64,000 nucleotides of DNA, taken from NCBI GenBank assembly GCA_938084905.1, contig CALKEQ010000004.1:62001-126000 (forward strand), in the 5' to 3' direction. The notes under the pieces are model-generated. The model saw nothing but the letters and a program-made list of their open reading frames with translations. It had not been told where the DNA came from and made no database searches. Below are positions 1 through 9,853 of the stretch, one piece after another (the stretch's first letter is position 1; every line of letters begins with the position of its first letter). This DNA comes from an uncultured bacterium. Lineage in GTDB: Bacteria; Desulfobacterota; Syntrophorhabdia; Syntrophorhabdales; JANXAF01. A program made the position numbers and the translations under genes.

Positions 1-756
1 ATTCATCGCAAGGGCGTAGGCTTCCTCCTCTGTCTTGAAGACGTGCTGGACGAGTCTCCCGTCACCGTCAAGCTTTTCAAGGACAAAATTTCCAACCGAT
101 TTCTTCAGATCTTCAGGGCTACCCTCAGCTATGAGCCTTCCCCTACATAGAATTCCTACCCTGTCACAAAGCGCGTCAGCCTCCTCAATGTAGTGGGTTG
201 TGAGTATGACAGTCCTTCCCTCCAGTTTTGCCTTCCTTATAAAGTCCCATATCTGTCTCCTAACCTGGGGATCAAGTCCGGTAGTTGGTTCATCAAGAAA
301 AAGTATCTTTGGATCGGAAATAAGAGCTCTCGCCAGAAGAACTCTCTTCTGCATCCCTCCTGAGAGTTCAGAGACGAACGAGTCTTTTCTCTCTAAAAGG
401 TCAAAACGGACTAAAGCATCGTATATCCTTTCCTTAAGATTCCTTATCTTGTGCAACATCCCGTAAATTAGTAGATTCTCGTAAACTGATAGTTCCCTGT
501 CCAGATTGTTTTCCTGGGGAACAGATGAAATAAGGCCTTTTATTTTTTCTGGCATTCTCACTACATCCACGCCAAGGATGGAAACCTTTCCCCCGTCAGG
601 TTTGGAGATTGTTGTGAGGATCTTAACTACTGTGGTCTTTCCCGCCCCATTAGGTCCTAAAAGGCCGTATATCTCTCCAGAACGAATGCTAAATGAGACG
701 CCATGAAGGGCCTTTATTTTTCCATAAGTTTTTGTCAGACCTTCAACTTCGATCAC
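1..756 (-). CDS. ABC transporter ATP-binding protein (3' end outside the window)
   Basis: Read on the minus strand, the frame is open from a GTG at 756 to the window edge (252 codons), so the C-terminus is missing. The protein is a single ABC ATPase domain of the drug/lipid exporter (CcmA/DrrA-like) type. Walker A GPNGAGKTT is near residue 37, the signature LSGGMQKR near 140, Walker B LFLDEPTTGLDP follows, and an H-loop reads TTHYIEEAD. Such ATPases energise a separate membrane permease, normally the next gene, which would lie beyond the left edge. The start is inferred: GTG is the first plausible codon, it gives a normal N-terminus (VIEVEGLTKTYG), and no clear ribosome-binding site precedes it. 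The substrate cannot be told. Confidence 0.88.
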   Translation of the reverse strand, partial: MIEVEGLTKTYGKIKALHGVSFSIRSGEIYGLLGPNGAGKTTVVKILTTISKPDGGKVSILGVDVVRMPEKIKGLISSVPQENNLDRELSVYENLLIYGMLHKIRNLKERIYDALVRFDLLERKDSFVSELSGGMQKRVLLARALISDPKILFLDEPTTGLDPQVRRQIWDFIRKAKLEGRTVILTTHYIEEADALCDRVGILCRGRLIAEGSPEDLKKSVGNFVLEKLDGDGRLVQHVFKTEEEAYALAMN

Positions 757-859
757 AGAGGAAAATTAGAACACCAAATTTGAGAAAAAGTAAAGTGATT
801 GCTATTTGGGCGCTTGAATATGGATGAAGGTTGTGTCACAATAGACCTTGAATTTAGCC

Positions 860-2716
860 ATGGTTATTAAGGAAAAAATCATTCTCAACTTACTTAAGAA
901 TAAGTCCCTGAAGATGGACGAGATCGCAAAAAGACTCGGCCTAAAAAAGAGAAATATGGAGAATTTGAGAAAGGTTCTCCTTGATCTTTCAAGAAGGGGA
1001 GAGATCACCTATCTCGGCAGAGGCAGGTTTTGTGGGAGGGAGGAAAAAAATAGAATTACAGGATTCATACGTAAAGTGGGAAAGGTTTACTTTCTCGAAT
1101 CCGATGAAAAGACGAAAAACTCATACGTAATTGTCTCGGCTCCACAAAATTTACCTCAAGACGCTCTTGGTGTGGGAGAGAGGAAAAAAAATGGATGCGA
1201 AATAATAAGGGTTTTCCCCTCCCTCTCTACCATAGAGGATATAAGGGAATTTGTTATCCTTAAATACGGTTTAAAGGACAGATTTGGTCACAAAGTTGAG
1301 AAAGAGATAAAAAAGATTGAAAGCGAACTCCGCTTCGATGGAAGGCTCGACCTAAGGCACTTAAGACACGTAACAATAGATGGAGAGAATGCAAAGGATT
1401 TTGATGATGCCGTATCTATTGAGAGAAGGGAGGGGGGCTATAGGCTCTACGTTTCCATAGCTGATGTTGGGTACTATGTGCGTAAAAAATCGGCTCTGGA
1501 TGAAGAGGCAAAGCGAAGGGGAATGAGTGTTTATTTTCCAGATTCTGTGATCCCTATGCTTCCAAAAGTCCTCTCAGACGATTTGTGTAGCCTTAAGCCA
1601 AAAAGGGATAGGCTCTCCTTCTCAGTTATTATTGACCTTGACAAAAAGGGGAATGTGAAATCTGCCTCTTTTAAAAAATCTGTGATAAGAAGCGTAAAAA
1701 GGCTTACGTATGAAGAGGTGGAGAGGGCGATCATAGAGAAGGATAAAGATGAAAGAAAAAGACTGAGAGGTTTAATTAAAGACCTTGAACTTATGAAAGA
1801 GCTTACCGAAAAGCTCCTAGAGATTAGGGAGGAAAGGGGTAGTCTCGATTTTGACCTCCCCGAGCCTGAGATCATCCTCGATATGGAGGGAGATGTAAAG
1901 GATATTTTACGCTCCAAAAGACTCTTTTCTCACAGAATAATAGAGGAGTTTATGATCCTTGCAAATAAAAATGTGGCCGAATTTTTTGTCAAAAACAAGA
2001 TTCCAGCTCTCTTCAGAGTCCATGAGGAGCCTGAGACAACCAAACTTAAATCCTTTGAAAGATTCCTTAAGTCTCTTAAGATTGGGACATACGAGCACGA
2101 AAGGGGAATAAGAAGGCTCCAACGCATACTGGAAGAGGTAAAAGGAAAACCTTACGAATTCATAGTAAACAGGGTCCTTTTGCGATCCATGAAGCAGGCA
2201 AGATACAGTGTTGAAAACAAGGGTCATTACGGACTTGGGCTCCCAAACTACCTTCACTTTACCTCTCCCATAAGAAGGTATCCTGACCTTGTTTGCCACA
2301 GAATCCTTGACTTTTTCCTTTCAGTGAGGAAGATTCCTTACACTTACGAGGAACTGGAATATCTGGGAGAGTACCTCTCCGAAAGGGAGAGAGTTATAAT
2401 GGAGGCCGAAAGGGAGATAGAAGATAGAATTAGGATACTTTTTATGAAGGAATGTATGGGAGAGGAGTACTTAGGTATAATTACCCATGTTGCCCAATTT
2501 GGCTTCTTTGTTGAGCTTCTAGATATTTTTGTTGAGGGTCTCGTTCTTTTTTCTGACCTCACTGACGACTATTACGAGGCAAAAGGAGATGGAACTTCCT
2601 TCTTAGGCAAAAAAAGGAAGTCCGTTTTTAGGCTTGGCGACATAGTTAAGGTTAAGGTCATCTCTGCCGATGTGGAGAGAAAGACTCTAAGATTTCTACT
2701 TTTGGGCCGTGCTTGA
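860..2716 (+). CDS. rnr: RNase R/RNase II family 3'-5' exoribonuclease
   Basis: This is a processive 3'-5' exoribonuclease for RNA turnover in the cytoplasm. The N-terminus has a winged-helix-like segment (about residues 1-70) followed by a degenerate cold-shock-like stretch. The RNB catalytic domain carries the Asp cluster DGENAKDFDDAV near residue 174, which binds the catalytic metals, and the RNB signature LHFTSPIRRYPDLVCHR. A C-terminal S1 RNA-binding domain spans about residues 534-615. At 618 residues it is shorter than E. coli RNase R (about 813), mainly at the N-terminus. A TTG at 848 would add four residues. ATG 860 is preferred, although neither start has a clear ribosome-binding site. 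It is divergent from the ABC ATPase gene. Confidence 0.92.
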   Translation: MVIKEKIILNLLKNKSLKMDEIAKRLGLKKRNMENLRKVLLDLSRRGEITYLGRGRFCGREEKNRITGFIRKVGKVYFLESDEKTKNSYVIVSAPQNLPQDALGVGERKKNGCEIIRVFPSLSTIEDIREFVILKYGLKDRFGHKVEKEIKKIESELRFDGRLDLRHLRHVTIDGENAKDFDDAVSIERREGGYRLYVSIADVGYYVRKKSALDEEAKRRGMSVYFPDSVIPMLPKVLSDDLCSLKPKRDRLSFSVIIDLDKKGNVKSASFKKSVIRSVKRLTYEEVERAIIEKDKDERKRLRGLIKDLELMKELTEKLLEIREERGSLDFDLPEPEIILDMEGDVKDILRSKRLFSHRIIEEFMILANKNVAEFFVKNKIPALFRVHEEPETTKLKSFERFLKSLKIGTYEHERGIRRLQRILEEVKGKPYEFIVNRVLLRSMKQARYSVENKGHYGLGLPNYLHFTSPIRRYPDLVCHRILDFFLSVRKIPYTYEELEYLGEYLSERERVIMEAEREIEDRIRILFMKECMGEEYLGIITHVAQFGFFVELLDIFVEGLVLFSDLTDDYYEAKGDGTSFLGKKRKSVFRLGDIVKVKVISADVERKTLRFLLLGRA

Positions 2717-2752
2717 GAAATCCTTTTCTTTAGAATATCATTCTTTTTGACC

Positions 2753-3493
2753 ATGTCAGAGATAATGGTTGGATGTAGTGGATTTAACTACTTTAGCTGG
2801 AAGGGGAGATTCTATCCAGAAGATCTCCCACAGAAAAAATGGCTTCAGTACTACTCGTCCGTTTTTAACAGTGTGGAGCTTAACGTTACATTCTATAGAC
2901 TTCCAAGCAAGTCTACATTCAAGAGATGGTACAGGGAAACCCCTGACAATTTCTCCTTCGTGCTTAAAGGAAGTCGGTTGATCACTCACTTGCGAAAGCT
3001 AAATGAAGTTGAGGAACCGTTACAGGCATTTTTCGAAAATGCTCTATTTCTTGGCGAAAAGCTCAAAGTCACTTTATGGCAGTTTTCTCGAGGATTCGGC
3101 TTAGACATAAAAAAACTTGAGGATTTTTTAAAATTGCTCTCCACTTACAAAGTCAGAGCTGCATTCGAGTTCAGAAACGAATCGTGGATCAAAGAAGAGG
3201 TATTTCAGGTCATTTCCGGATACGGCTTTACACTTTGCATGGCTGACTGGCCTTCTTTTCTTGATGAACTTCCCGTAAGGTCAGAGTACGTGTATATAAG
3301 AAGGCACGGTCATCAGGGAAGCTACTCCACCTGTTACACTGAGGAGGAAATAATGCGTGACGCAAAGAGAATAAAAGGGTACGCTGAAGAGGGCAAGGAC
3401 GTCTACATCTTCTTTAACAACGATGCTTACGCTTACGCAACTCTAAATGCGAGACAATTGATGGATATCCTCTCATCTTACAATTTGATTTGA
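2753..3493 (+). CDS. DUF72 (YecE-like) family protein
   Basis: The protein of 246 residues has the family hallmarks: an N-terminal VGCSGFNYFSWKGRFYP segment, then LNVTFYRLPSKSTFKRW, and later a FEFRNESW motif. The DUF72 fold is a TIM barrel and its activity is unknown; members are widespread in bacteria and archaea. The start is ATG 2753. A TTG six bases upstream is possible, but the second Met lies nearer the conserved region. It sits 36 bp after the RNase R gene and just before tadA, so the three may share transcription, although tadA has its own promoter. No biochemical role is claimed. Confidence 0.85.
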   Translation: MSEIMVGCSGFNYFSWKGRFYPEDLPQKKWLQYYSSVFNSVELNVTFYRLPSKSTFKRWYRETPDNFSFVLKGSRLITHLRKLNEVEEPLQAFFENALFLGEKLKVTLWQFSRGFGLDIKKLEDFLKLLSTYKVRAAFEFRNESWIKEEVFQVISGYGFTLCMADWPSFLDELPVRSEYVYIRRHGHQGSYSTCYTEEEIMRDAKRIKGYAEEGKDVYIFFNNDAYAYATLNARQLMDILSSYNLI

Positions 3494-3514
3494 TACTGGA
3501 TCCTTTTGTATACT
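3485..3514 (+). promoter_or_regulatory. Putative sigma70 promoter of tadA
   Basis: TTGATT (3485-3490), an 18-bp spacer and TATACT (3509-3514). The predicted transcription start falls at about 3521, which is the G of the GTG chosen as the tadA start. That would make the tadA mRNA leaderless. The -35 box overlaps the end of the preceding gene. Confidence 0.5.
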
Positions 3515-3959
3515 TATCCCGTGACTGATATAGATTTTATGGAATTATGTTTGGAGCTCGCTGAGAAAGCCTACCTTCTAGGTGAGGTGCCGGTTGGTTC
3601 TATAGTTGTATCAAAAAGCGGAGAAATACTAGGAAAAGGACACAACGAGACTAGAAGGCTTCTTAAGCCATTTGCTCATGCTGAAATAATGGCTATCTCT
3701 TCCGCAGCGGAGAGAGTTGGAAATTACAGACTGAAAGACTGCACACTTTACGTTACGAAGGAACCGTGCATTATGTGCGCAGGAACCATATTAGAAGCTC
3801 GGATAGAGCGGATCGTTTTCGGATGCTTTGATAAGAGAAGGGGTGCTTTTGGCTCTGTAATAGACATAAATAGCCTCCCCCTTAACCACAAAGTAAAGGT
3901 TGTTGGGGGAATACTCAGTGAAAGGAGCGAGGAGCTTCTAAAGAATTTTTTTAGGGCAA

Positions 3960-4053
<94 letters not shown>

Positions 4054-4127
4054 AAAAGATTTACGTCTACTACGGGAAAGGAAGACTCTGGCTAAAAGAA
4101 ACCTTCTTCTCCTCTTGGTTTACTTCG

Positions 4128-4613
4128 CTAGCGCTTCTTCTTTGTCCAAAAAGATTCAGCGAGTCCAAGCCTCCAGGAATCCCCTTCTCTGAACATCTTC
4201 AAAATCGCGGGTTTTTTTGAATTTTTGTACCTAAGGACTATTTCTCCGAACTTACCTTTTACACCCTTCACTTCCCATGTTGATTCTTCAAGTGCAAGGT
4301 CGGGATTGAAGATTTGGACAAATGTACTCCAGTACACTTTGCAGATTGAACCACACTCCTCAAAATCTTTTCTTAAGGCTTGGATGTCGATTTCCTCCCC
4401 AGCTTTTGCCTTGTCAATTATGTCCTTTATAATTCTCTCTTTAGACTCACTTGTAAGTAAATCCCATGAAGTCTTGTAGTCTCCTACTTTAAGCGACTTA
4501 AACCATCTCTCCGCAATTGAAACCATCTCCATCTCTTCCCTTGTCTGAGCAGCCAAAAAAGAGAAGAGAAAGAGAGGGAGGAAAAAGGAAAAAAGACCTA
4601 TTCGTCTTTTCAC
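4128..4613 (-). CDS. Small secreted protein of unknown function, end of exopolysaccharide export operon
   Basis: 161 residues from a GTG start. A Sec-type signal peptide is evident (KRRIGLFSFFLPLFLF, then SFLAAQT, with likely cleavage after LAA). The mature part has mixed alpha/beta character, with an AERWFKSLKVGDYKTSWDL stretch resembling NTF2-like/DUF4019-type proteins; this resemblance is weak. Two Cys residues (ECGSIC) could form a periplasmic disulfide. It follows the alanine-rich 84-residue gene by only 9 bp and is the last gene of the run that exports exopolysaccharide, so a periplasmic accessory role is an inference from context only. Confidence 0.7.
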   Translation of the reverse strand: MKRRIGLFSFFLPLFLFSFLAAQTREEMEMVSIAERWFKSLKVGDYKTSWDLLTSESKERIIKDIIDKAKAGEEIDIQALRKDFEECGSICKVYWSTFVQIFNPDLALEESTWEVKGVKGKFGEIVLRYKNSKKPAILKMFREGDSWRLGLAESFWTKKKR

Positions 4614-4622
4614 GCTTCAATG

Positions 4623-4877
4623 TCAGTGGTGAGTAACTGGTACATGGACTGGAGCGGGTGTGGGAGCTCCTGCCGTAACAGCAGCTATTACTGCAGCTAT
4701 CGCTGCAGCTGCCACAGCCGCCGCAATCACAGTTCCAGCAGTTATTCCAACTGCTGTCGCGGCCGCCGCTTCTGCGGCAGCAGCACCTACAGCCCCTGGT
4801 GCCTGTGCGTTACCTGTTGTGTAAAAGAATAGTGTGATGGCTATAACCAAAATAATCGAAAGAATCCTTCTCTTCAT
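4623..4877 (-). CDS. Small secreted Ala/Val-rich peptide, GfcA/YjbE-like
   Basis: 84 residues: a signal peptide (KRRILSIILVIAITLFFYTT, cleavage probably after GNAQA), then about 45 residues that are almost only Ala, Val, Gly, Ile and Thr, and a PTPAPVHVPVTHH tail. A good ribosome-binding site (GAGGGGG) precedes the ATG. No enzyme motif is possible. In E. coli the gfcABCD and yjbEFGH exopolysaccharide operons each begin with a comparable small, low-complexity secreted peptide next to SLBB and YjbH-type proteins. Position beside YjbH- and SLBB-type genes therefore supports a GfcA/YjbE-like assignment, though low complexity makes homology unprovable by eye. Confidence 0.75.
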   Translation of the reverse strand: MKRRILSIILVIAITLFFYTTGNAQAPGAVGAAAAEAAAATAVGITAGTVIAAAVAAAAIAAVIAAVTAGAPTPAPVHVPVTHH

Positions 4878-4900
4878 TTTTCCCCCTCGCTTAGGTAAAT

Positions 4901-6961
4901 CTACCTTTCCTTATAGAATAACTCAGCATCCCTGTCAAGCATTTTTTTTACGTTACGGCCAATTCTGTCGAAGAGACTATCAGGATGGATCACATCTTGG
5001 GCAACATCCCTAGTCCATGGCGAGATAGTATAGCCATACACACTTCTAGATTCCTTTCCTTCGAAGATCCTCATGGGGATCATCACACTTATTCCCTTGT
5101 CCCTGTAATTTCTGTTGTACTTGTCCTTAAAGATGGAGGTGTCTGTTATACCCATCCATGCAGAAAGTGTCACACCCTTTATCCATTTTGAAATCCCAAT
5201 CCTTACCCCCACATCGCCAGCAAGAAAACGTCCAACCTTTAAATCAACATGCGTATCAAATTCAGGAATGTTCAACCTCAAATTTCCAAAAAAAGGCGCA
5301 TAGTAATCCTTTACATCACCACTCCTAAAGAGGAAAGCAGTATTTGGATCTCTCTTTTTTACGAGACTTCCGGAGAACCCTAAAAATAATCTTCCATCCC
5401 CATACACTTTTGCAATTTCTGCATCCAAGCCCCCGTACTCGTAATCTAAGTATCCACCGGTAAATCTGTAGTAAAGGTCCGTTTCTGTCTTTCCCACAAG
5501 ATTTAAAGCCACCGTATCGGGCCACAAAGGTCTCTTTAGATAGTCCACAATGTCTGAACGAACCGGAATCGAAAGAGGGCCAACGGTCGAAGAGATGTTT
5601 CTTACAGGATAGGCTGAGAATGCGAACTTAAAGCTCATTAGATCATTTAGCTTATAATCTCCCCAACCTACAATACCAGCCTTCCATTTCCAGAATCCTG
5701 ACGGGTCATTTACGTAAAATGAGATCTGGGGCTTATATCTGAATGTGAGTCTCCTTTGGGCAAACTTCTCCCCTTCTTGAATAAGGGAGGGGGTTGAAAC
5801 TTTGCAAATGCTTATAAAATCGAAAAGGTTTATCTCGTTCCTTAAGTAGAAACCGATGTCATCCCTTTTCGTTTCAACTTGGAGGACGGGAAGTCCACTC
5901 TCCTTAAATACGATAATTACATTCTCGACGTGAGGAGGTAAAAGAGGATAAATGTTTGTTGCGATCATGTGGAGCGCCTTCGGTAAGTAGAAGTACGTAT
6001 TGTTCTCAACATCAATGAAGATTGTAGCGCCCTCTATTCTCACCCCTATATCGATGAAACCGATTTCAAAAAGGCAGACTCTTATCCTTTCTTCTAGTGG
6101 TTTTTCCTTTACATTCGGAGCTTCTCTGTACGGCTTCACAGATATGGGAAGAAGGGGATTCCCAATTTCAAAAGGTGCGGAGATTCCGAAGCCAACTGTT
6201 TTTCCCCTTTCGTATGTGAATGTCAGATCCATCCATCTGTAAGGAGTTGCTACAAGACCCAAATTCAGTTTACTTTTCGGTTTCTCATAAAAGTAACGAA
6301 TCCTGGCAGGGTCTCCAATCTGTCTATGGTATCTTGTGGGATCGTATTCCAGGACGAAATTTAACCTTTCACTAACGTAAAATCTTACTCCCCAGAAGAT
6401 CTGCGACTCTTCAAGCCATTTTTTCGGATCCTGTAACATCTCTATGTAGAAACCCTCTCCTTTTGTGGAAAGGGGCCTCTTCCCAAATCTTCCATTTCCA
6501 AGACCTAATGTGATATCAAGGGGGTAGAATTTTTTGCTCAAAACTACGTACTGGGACGGATAAAGTCTTGTACCGTGAGGGTCCATAATTCCTATCAACA
6601 CCTGAGGTAAGTACTTATCCTCCTTTATAATTCTTAATTTCCCGTCTAGAGCCTTGTCTTTGTAGTTTCCGTACCCTTTCCATCTCGGATCTGATTCGCT
6701 CGCTTTAACTCCAAGTATCTCCGTAACTCTTCCCGTTATCTCGATCCCTTCAAAGGGTGTAAAGGATACAGAATAAAATCTATAAGGATGGGCCTGACGA
6801 ATATGGGGCCTCCACATTTCCTTTTCCATTACTCTAGCATCGGGTATCTCTATCAAACCAGAGTAGCCCCAATTTGAGGAGAAGAAATCCCTTTCCTTAC
6901 CTGCCGAATGATTAGGAAAAAAAAACATTCCCAAAAGGAGAAGTAAGAGAAAAAATCTCAT
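4901..6961 (-). CDS. YjbH/GfcD-like outer-membrane exopolysaccharide protein
   Basis: 686 residues with an N-terminal signal peptide (RFFLLLLLLGMFFFPNHSAG). The mature N-terminus WGYSGLIEIPDARVMEKEMW matches the start of the YjbH family (GYSGLxxIPxARxM), and the following sequence alternates like a large beta-barrel. YjbH-type proteins are predicted outer-membrane beta-barrels in exopolysaccharide secretion. The ATG lies 17 bp after the SLBB gene, so the two are surely co-transcribed. The length agrees with the family (about 700). No glycan-modifying active site is recognised. Confidence 0.85.
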   Translation of the reverse strand: MRFFLLLLLLGMFFFPNHSAGKERDFFSSNWGYSGLIEIPDARVMEKEMWRPHIRQAHPYRFYSVSFTPFEGIEITGRVTEILGVKASESDPRWKGYGNYKDKALDGKLRIIKEDKYLPQVLIGIMDPHGTRLYPSQYVVLSKKFYPLDITLGLGNGRFGKRPLSTKGEGFYIEMLQDPKKWLEESQIFWGVRFYVSERLNFVLEYDPTRYHRQIGDPARIRYFYEKPKSKLNLGLVATPYRWMDLTFTYERGKTVGFGISAPFEIGNPLLPISVKPYREAPNVKEKPLEERIRVCLFEIGFIDIGVRIEGATIFIDVENNTYFYLPKALHMIATNIYPLLPPHVENVIIVFKESGLPVLQVETKRDDIGFYLRNEINLFDFISICKVSTPSLIQEGEKFAQRRLTFRYKPQISFYVNDPSGFWKWKAGIVGWGDYKLNDLMSFKFAFSAYPVRNISSTVGPLSIPVRSDIVDYLKRPLWPDTVALNLVGKTETDLYYRFTGGYLDYEYGGLDAEIAKVYGDGRLFLGFSGSLVKKRDPNTAFLFRSGDVKDYYAPFFGNLRLNIPEFDTHVDLKVGRFLAGDVGVRIGISKWIKGVTLSAWMGITDTSIFKDKYNRNYRDKGISVMIPMRIFEGKESRSVYGYTISPWTRDVAQDVIHPDSLFDRIGRNVKKMLDRDAELFYKER

Positions 6962-6978
6962 CAGGTGAAATTCACGGC

Positions 6979-9843
6979 CTATTCAAAGAGGTACTTTAAC
7001 GTGCCGGCCACAACTGCCGTATTCATAAGGATCTGTGTTATGTCCTTTATGTTTCTTAGCCAGGCTATTCTTTCGAGCTTTTCAGGAACAACTATCGTGT
7101 CTCCAGGTTCTATTTTATCTTCCTCTGAAAATCTTGAGATTTCCCATCTCGACTTACCAAAATTCCAGCTAAGGAATGAGGATCCCACCTTTTTCGCAGA
7201 ACCATCAACTTTGAGAATAAATATATTTTTCTCATCTGCAAACCTAGAAAGACCTCCTGCCATCTCTATGTAGTCTTTGTGGGAATAACCTTCTCTGTAG
7301 ATGAAGCTCCCCTGGCTCATAACGGAACCGATCACATTCACAACAGGGTTCTTTGGAGGAATGAAGAGAGTGTCGCCATTCTCAAGTTCTATATCAAATT
7401 CGCTTCCCTTAAAAAGCCTCAAATGGGAAATCTTTATGGTCATTCTTCCCGTTGGCTCTATTTTTTTCAGAGATTCTATGAGCTTCTGTCCATAAGAAAC
7501 CTCCGCCTTTCTGGCTTCCACTTCCTCAGGAGATAGAGCACCGACTATCCTCTGGGCAGATTCTGAAAGCATTTCCCTCTCAATTCTGAGTATCATCTCC
7601 TGGAGAGTCTCCTTCTGCAACTTTTTCACAGATTCCCTTGTAAAGACAGCTCCTCTCAAATAGGCAGTCTCCTTGAAACCTCCAGCCCTCTCGATAAGAG
7701 ATGAGAGTCTCTCCCCTCTCTTTATTTTGTATTTTCCAGGAAATAGAACCTCCCCATATATGTAAGCGTAGCGTTCCTCTCCAAAATCGGTTATCCTTTT
7801 TACGGAAAGATGGTCGTAAGGCCTAAGCTCAATGTTGTGATTAGGATCACCCATCAAGGCCTTCCTCAAGTTCACAATTTTACGCTCAAGGTGAGCGATC
7901 CTGTCCTCTTTTACAATCTGGGATATAAGCTCCCCTTCTTCCAGGTAAGCAGAATCAAGAACGTTTCCCGCTGTGACTACGAGGTCCCTTACGGTCATCC
8001 CTTTAATAAAAGGGTACTTACCTGGTTTTAACACATCTCCTTCAATGGAAACGAAAGTTGGCGGTTCAAACTCCTTGTAAGAGTGAATCCTGATCAGATC
8101 ATTGTGGGCCACAGGGATATTTTCCTTTGGATCTTTCTGCATGGCTTTGCGGAGGTTGAACTTGATGAGCATTTTTTCCTTCGTTTCCGGATTGAACCTA
8201 ACTATTTGAGCCTCTTCCAGATAAGCTTCATCAGTCAGACCTCCAGCCATGTGAATAACATCGTATACGGTCGCTCCTTCGTCAAAAAAGAGCTTTAACG
8301 GCTTCAAGGTTTCTTTCTTTTCGCTTAGGGCTCCAGCTTTTTCTTTGTACTTTCTTACCTCTCCCTCCACGTGGCAAAATGGTCTCTCAACGAACATCCA
8401 TTTAGAGAAGATGTAAACCTCATCTAGTGGCTCTAAATAGACATTAGCGCTATCTTCATTTTCGAGAAGCAACTTCCTCAGATCAAAGGGAAAAAGAACG
8501 GTCTTTACTTCCGGTAAAACTATCCGTTTTATGAGTCCATATTCGAGATAGGTATCCTGAAGTAATTCCTCAACAGAACCGATAAGGTCCTTTAACCTCA
8601 TGCCCCTCTTCCACTCGTATTGACCAGGTTTTTTAACGTTTCCGTAAAGGAAGACCACATTACCCTTTCTATCTACAACGTTAAATATCTTCACCAGATC
8701 CCCATCCTGTAGTTTAAATTCCTTTAGCTTCTTCGAGTCTGTTGCATCCAAATCGATGACTACGTGCCTTTCATGCCTGACTATTCTCTCCACCTGGACC
8801 TGCTGGGCGTAACCTGTCGGAAGGATACCTCCTGCCATCTCTATCAGAGTTTCAAGATCGTGCCTGTCTTTGAGTTCGTAAATGGCAGGTCTTCTTACAT
8901 TGCCACAAACACCAACGAGGGGACCGACTACAGGGACGAAGATGATATCTCCAGCCTGGAGAATGACGTCCTTTGATTTGTCTCCTTTCAAGAGAAGGTC
9001 GTAAAGATCAAAGACCGTGTGAAGCTTGTTTTGACGCCTAAGTTCAATCCTTCTCACACTCCCAATCTCGTTGGGACCACCGGCTAAAAGCAAAGCATCT
9101 GTGATTGTGGCAAAGGCTCCGATTGTGTATGCGCCAGGTCTTCTCACATCACCCAAAACGAAAATAGGTATTGTTCTCAGTGAACCAAGTGTTACATCGA
9201 TGTTTGCTCCAACAATATTTTCGGAAAGCTCAATAAGCTTCTTAGACATCTCCTCGAATGTCATGCCTGCGACAGTAACTGGTCCTATTTGAGGGATTGT
9301 GATTTTTCCATCCCTGTCAACTTTAAGGGTGTAGTAAGCATTTACCCTTCCCCAGAGAAGTATCTTCACTTCATCTCCAGGCCCAATAACGTATTTAGCG
9401 GGAACTGGCAGGTCAGTTCTCTCCGTAATAACCTTAACCGCTGCCTCCTTGAAAAAGTCTGCTCCGAAGGGCTCAAGCTTTGTGTCTATCTCCTGATAAC
9501 CCTTTTGCGTCCTAAACCTGTGGAAAAGTGATTTTACCTCCCTTTCTGCCTCCAGCACGGTTTTCTGGGGTAAAAATAACGTTTCCTTTTTGGCTTTTGC
9601 TTTCTCCTCTTCTTCTAACAACTCTTTTCCTTTAGAAATTTCCTCTGGAGTCAATCCTTTGAACTCGGGCATGGTTTTGAGCATCTCTAATCCTTCAGGG
9701 GTTAATCTCCCCTCCCTCAACGCATCCGATAGGGACTTTGATATCTCCTTTTTTGTAATATCAGGGGTCTCCTGCGGGTAGACGTATGGGGAAATTAAAA
9801 GTGAAAGGATAAGAAGTAAGGAGAATATTCGAGTCCTGGTCAT
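6979..9843 (-). CDS. Large multi-SLBB polysaccharide export protein (Wza-like)
   Basis: 954 residues with a signal peptide (FSLLLILSLLISPYVYP). A Wza-type polysaccharide export domain lies near residues 145-225 (YVIGPGDEVKILLWGR ... GKITIPQIGPVTVAG). It is followed by a long series of SLBB-like repeats, each recognisable as a V-x-G-x-V-x-x-PGxY unit, for example GDVRRPGAYTIG, GNVKKPGQYEWK, GDVLKPGKYPFI and GEVLFPGKYKIK. The C-terminus ends in a short helix as in Wza. Wza-like proteins form the outer-membrane channel for capsule or exopolysaccharide. The extra SLBB units may merge the roles of GfcE (Wza) and GfcC/YjbG (SLBB proteins). A strong ribosome-binding site precedes the ATG. Confidence 0.9.
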   Translation of the reverse strand: MTRTRIFSLLLILSLLISPYVYPQETPDITKKEISKSLSDALREGRLTPEGLEMLKTMPEFKGLTPEEISKGKELLEEEEKAKAKKETLFLPQKTVLEAEREVKSLFHRFRTQKGYQEIDTKLEPFGADFFKEAAVKVITERTDLPVPAKYVIGPGDEVKILLWGRVNAYYTLKVDRDGKITIPQIGPVTVAGMTFEEMSKKLIELSENIVGANIDVTLGSLRTIPIFVLGDVRRPGAYTIGAFATITDALLLAGGPNEIGSVRRIELRRQNKLHTVFDLYDLLLKGDKSKDVILQAGDIIFVPVVGPLVGVCGNVRRPAIYELKDRHDLETLIEMAGGILPTGYAQQVQVERIVRHERHVVIDLDATDSKKLKEFKLQDGDLVKIFNVVDRKGNVVFLYGNVKKPGQYEWKRGMRLKDLIGSVEELLQDTYLEYGLIKRIVLPEVKTVLFPFDLRKLLLENEDSANVYLEPLDEVYIFSKWMFVERPFCHVEGEVRKYKEKAGALSEKKETLKPLKLFFDEGATVYDVIHMAGGLTDEAYLEEAQIVRFNPETKEKMLIKFNLRKAMQKDPKENIPVAHNDLIRIHSYKEFEPPTFVSIEGDVLKPGKYPFIKGMTVRDLVVTAGNVLDSAYLEEGELISQIVKEDRIAHLERKIVNLRKALMGDPNHNIELRPYDHLSVKRITDFGEERYAYIYGEVLFPGKYKIKRGERLSSLIERAGGFKETAYLRGAVFTRESVKKLQKETLQEMILRIEREMLSESAQRIVGALSPEEVEARKAEVSYGQKLIESLKKIEPTGRMTIKISHLRLFKGSEFDIELENGDTLFIPPKNPVVNVIGSVMSQGSFIYREGYSHKDYIEMAGGLSRFADEKNIFILKVDGSAKKVGSSFLSWNFGKSRWEISRFSEEDKIEPGDTIVVPEKLERIAWLRNIKDITQILMNTAVVAGTLKYLFE

Positions 9844-9853
9844 CTTCCCCCCC

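Noticed and set aside
4620-4832. A Cys/Ser-rich plus-strand open frame opposite the Ala-rich peptide gene
   Set aside because: It is the antisense image of the GC-rich Ala codons. It lacks a ribosome-binding site, while the minus-strand gene has a signal peptide and strong site.
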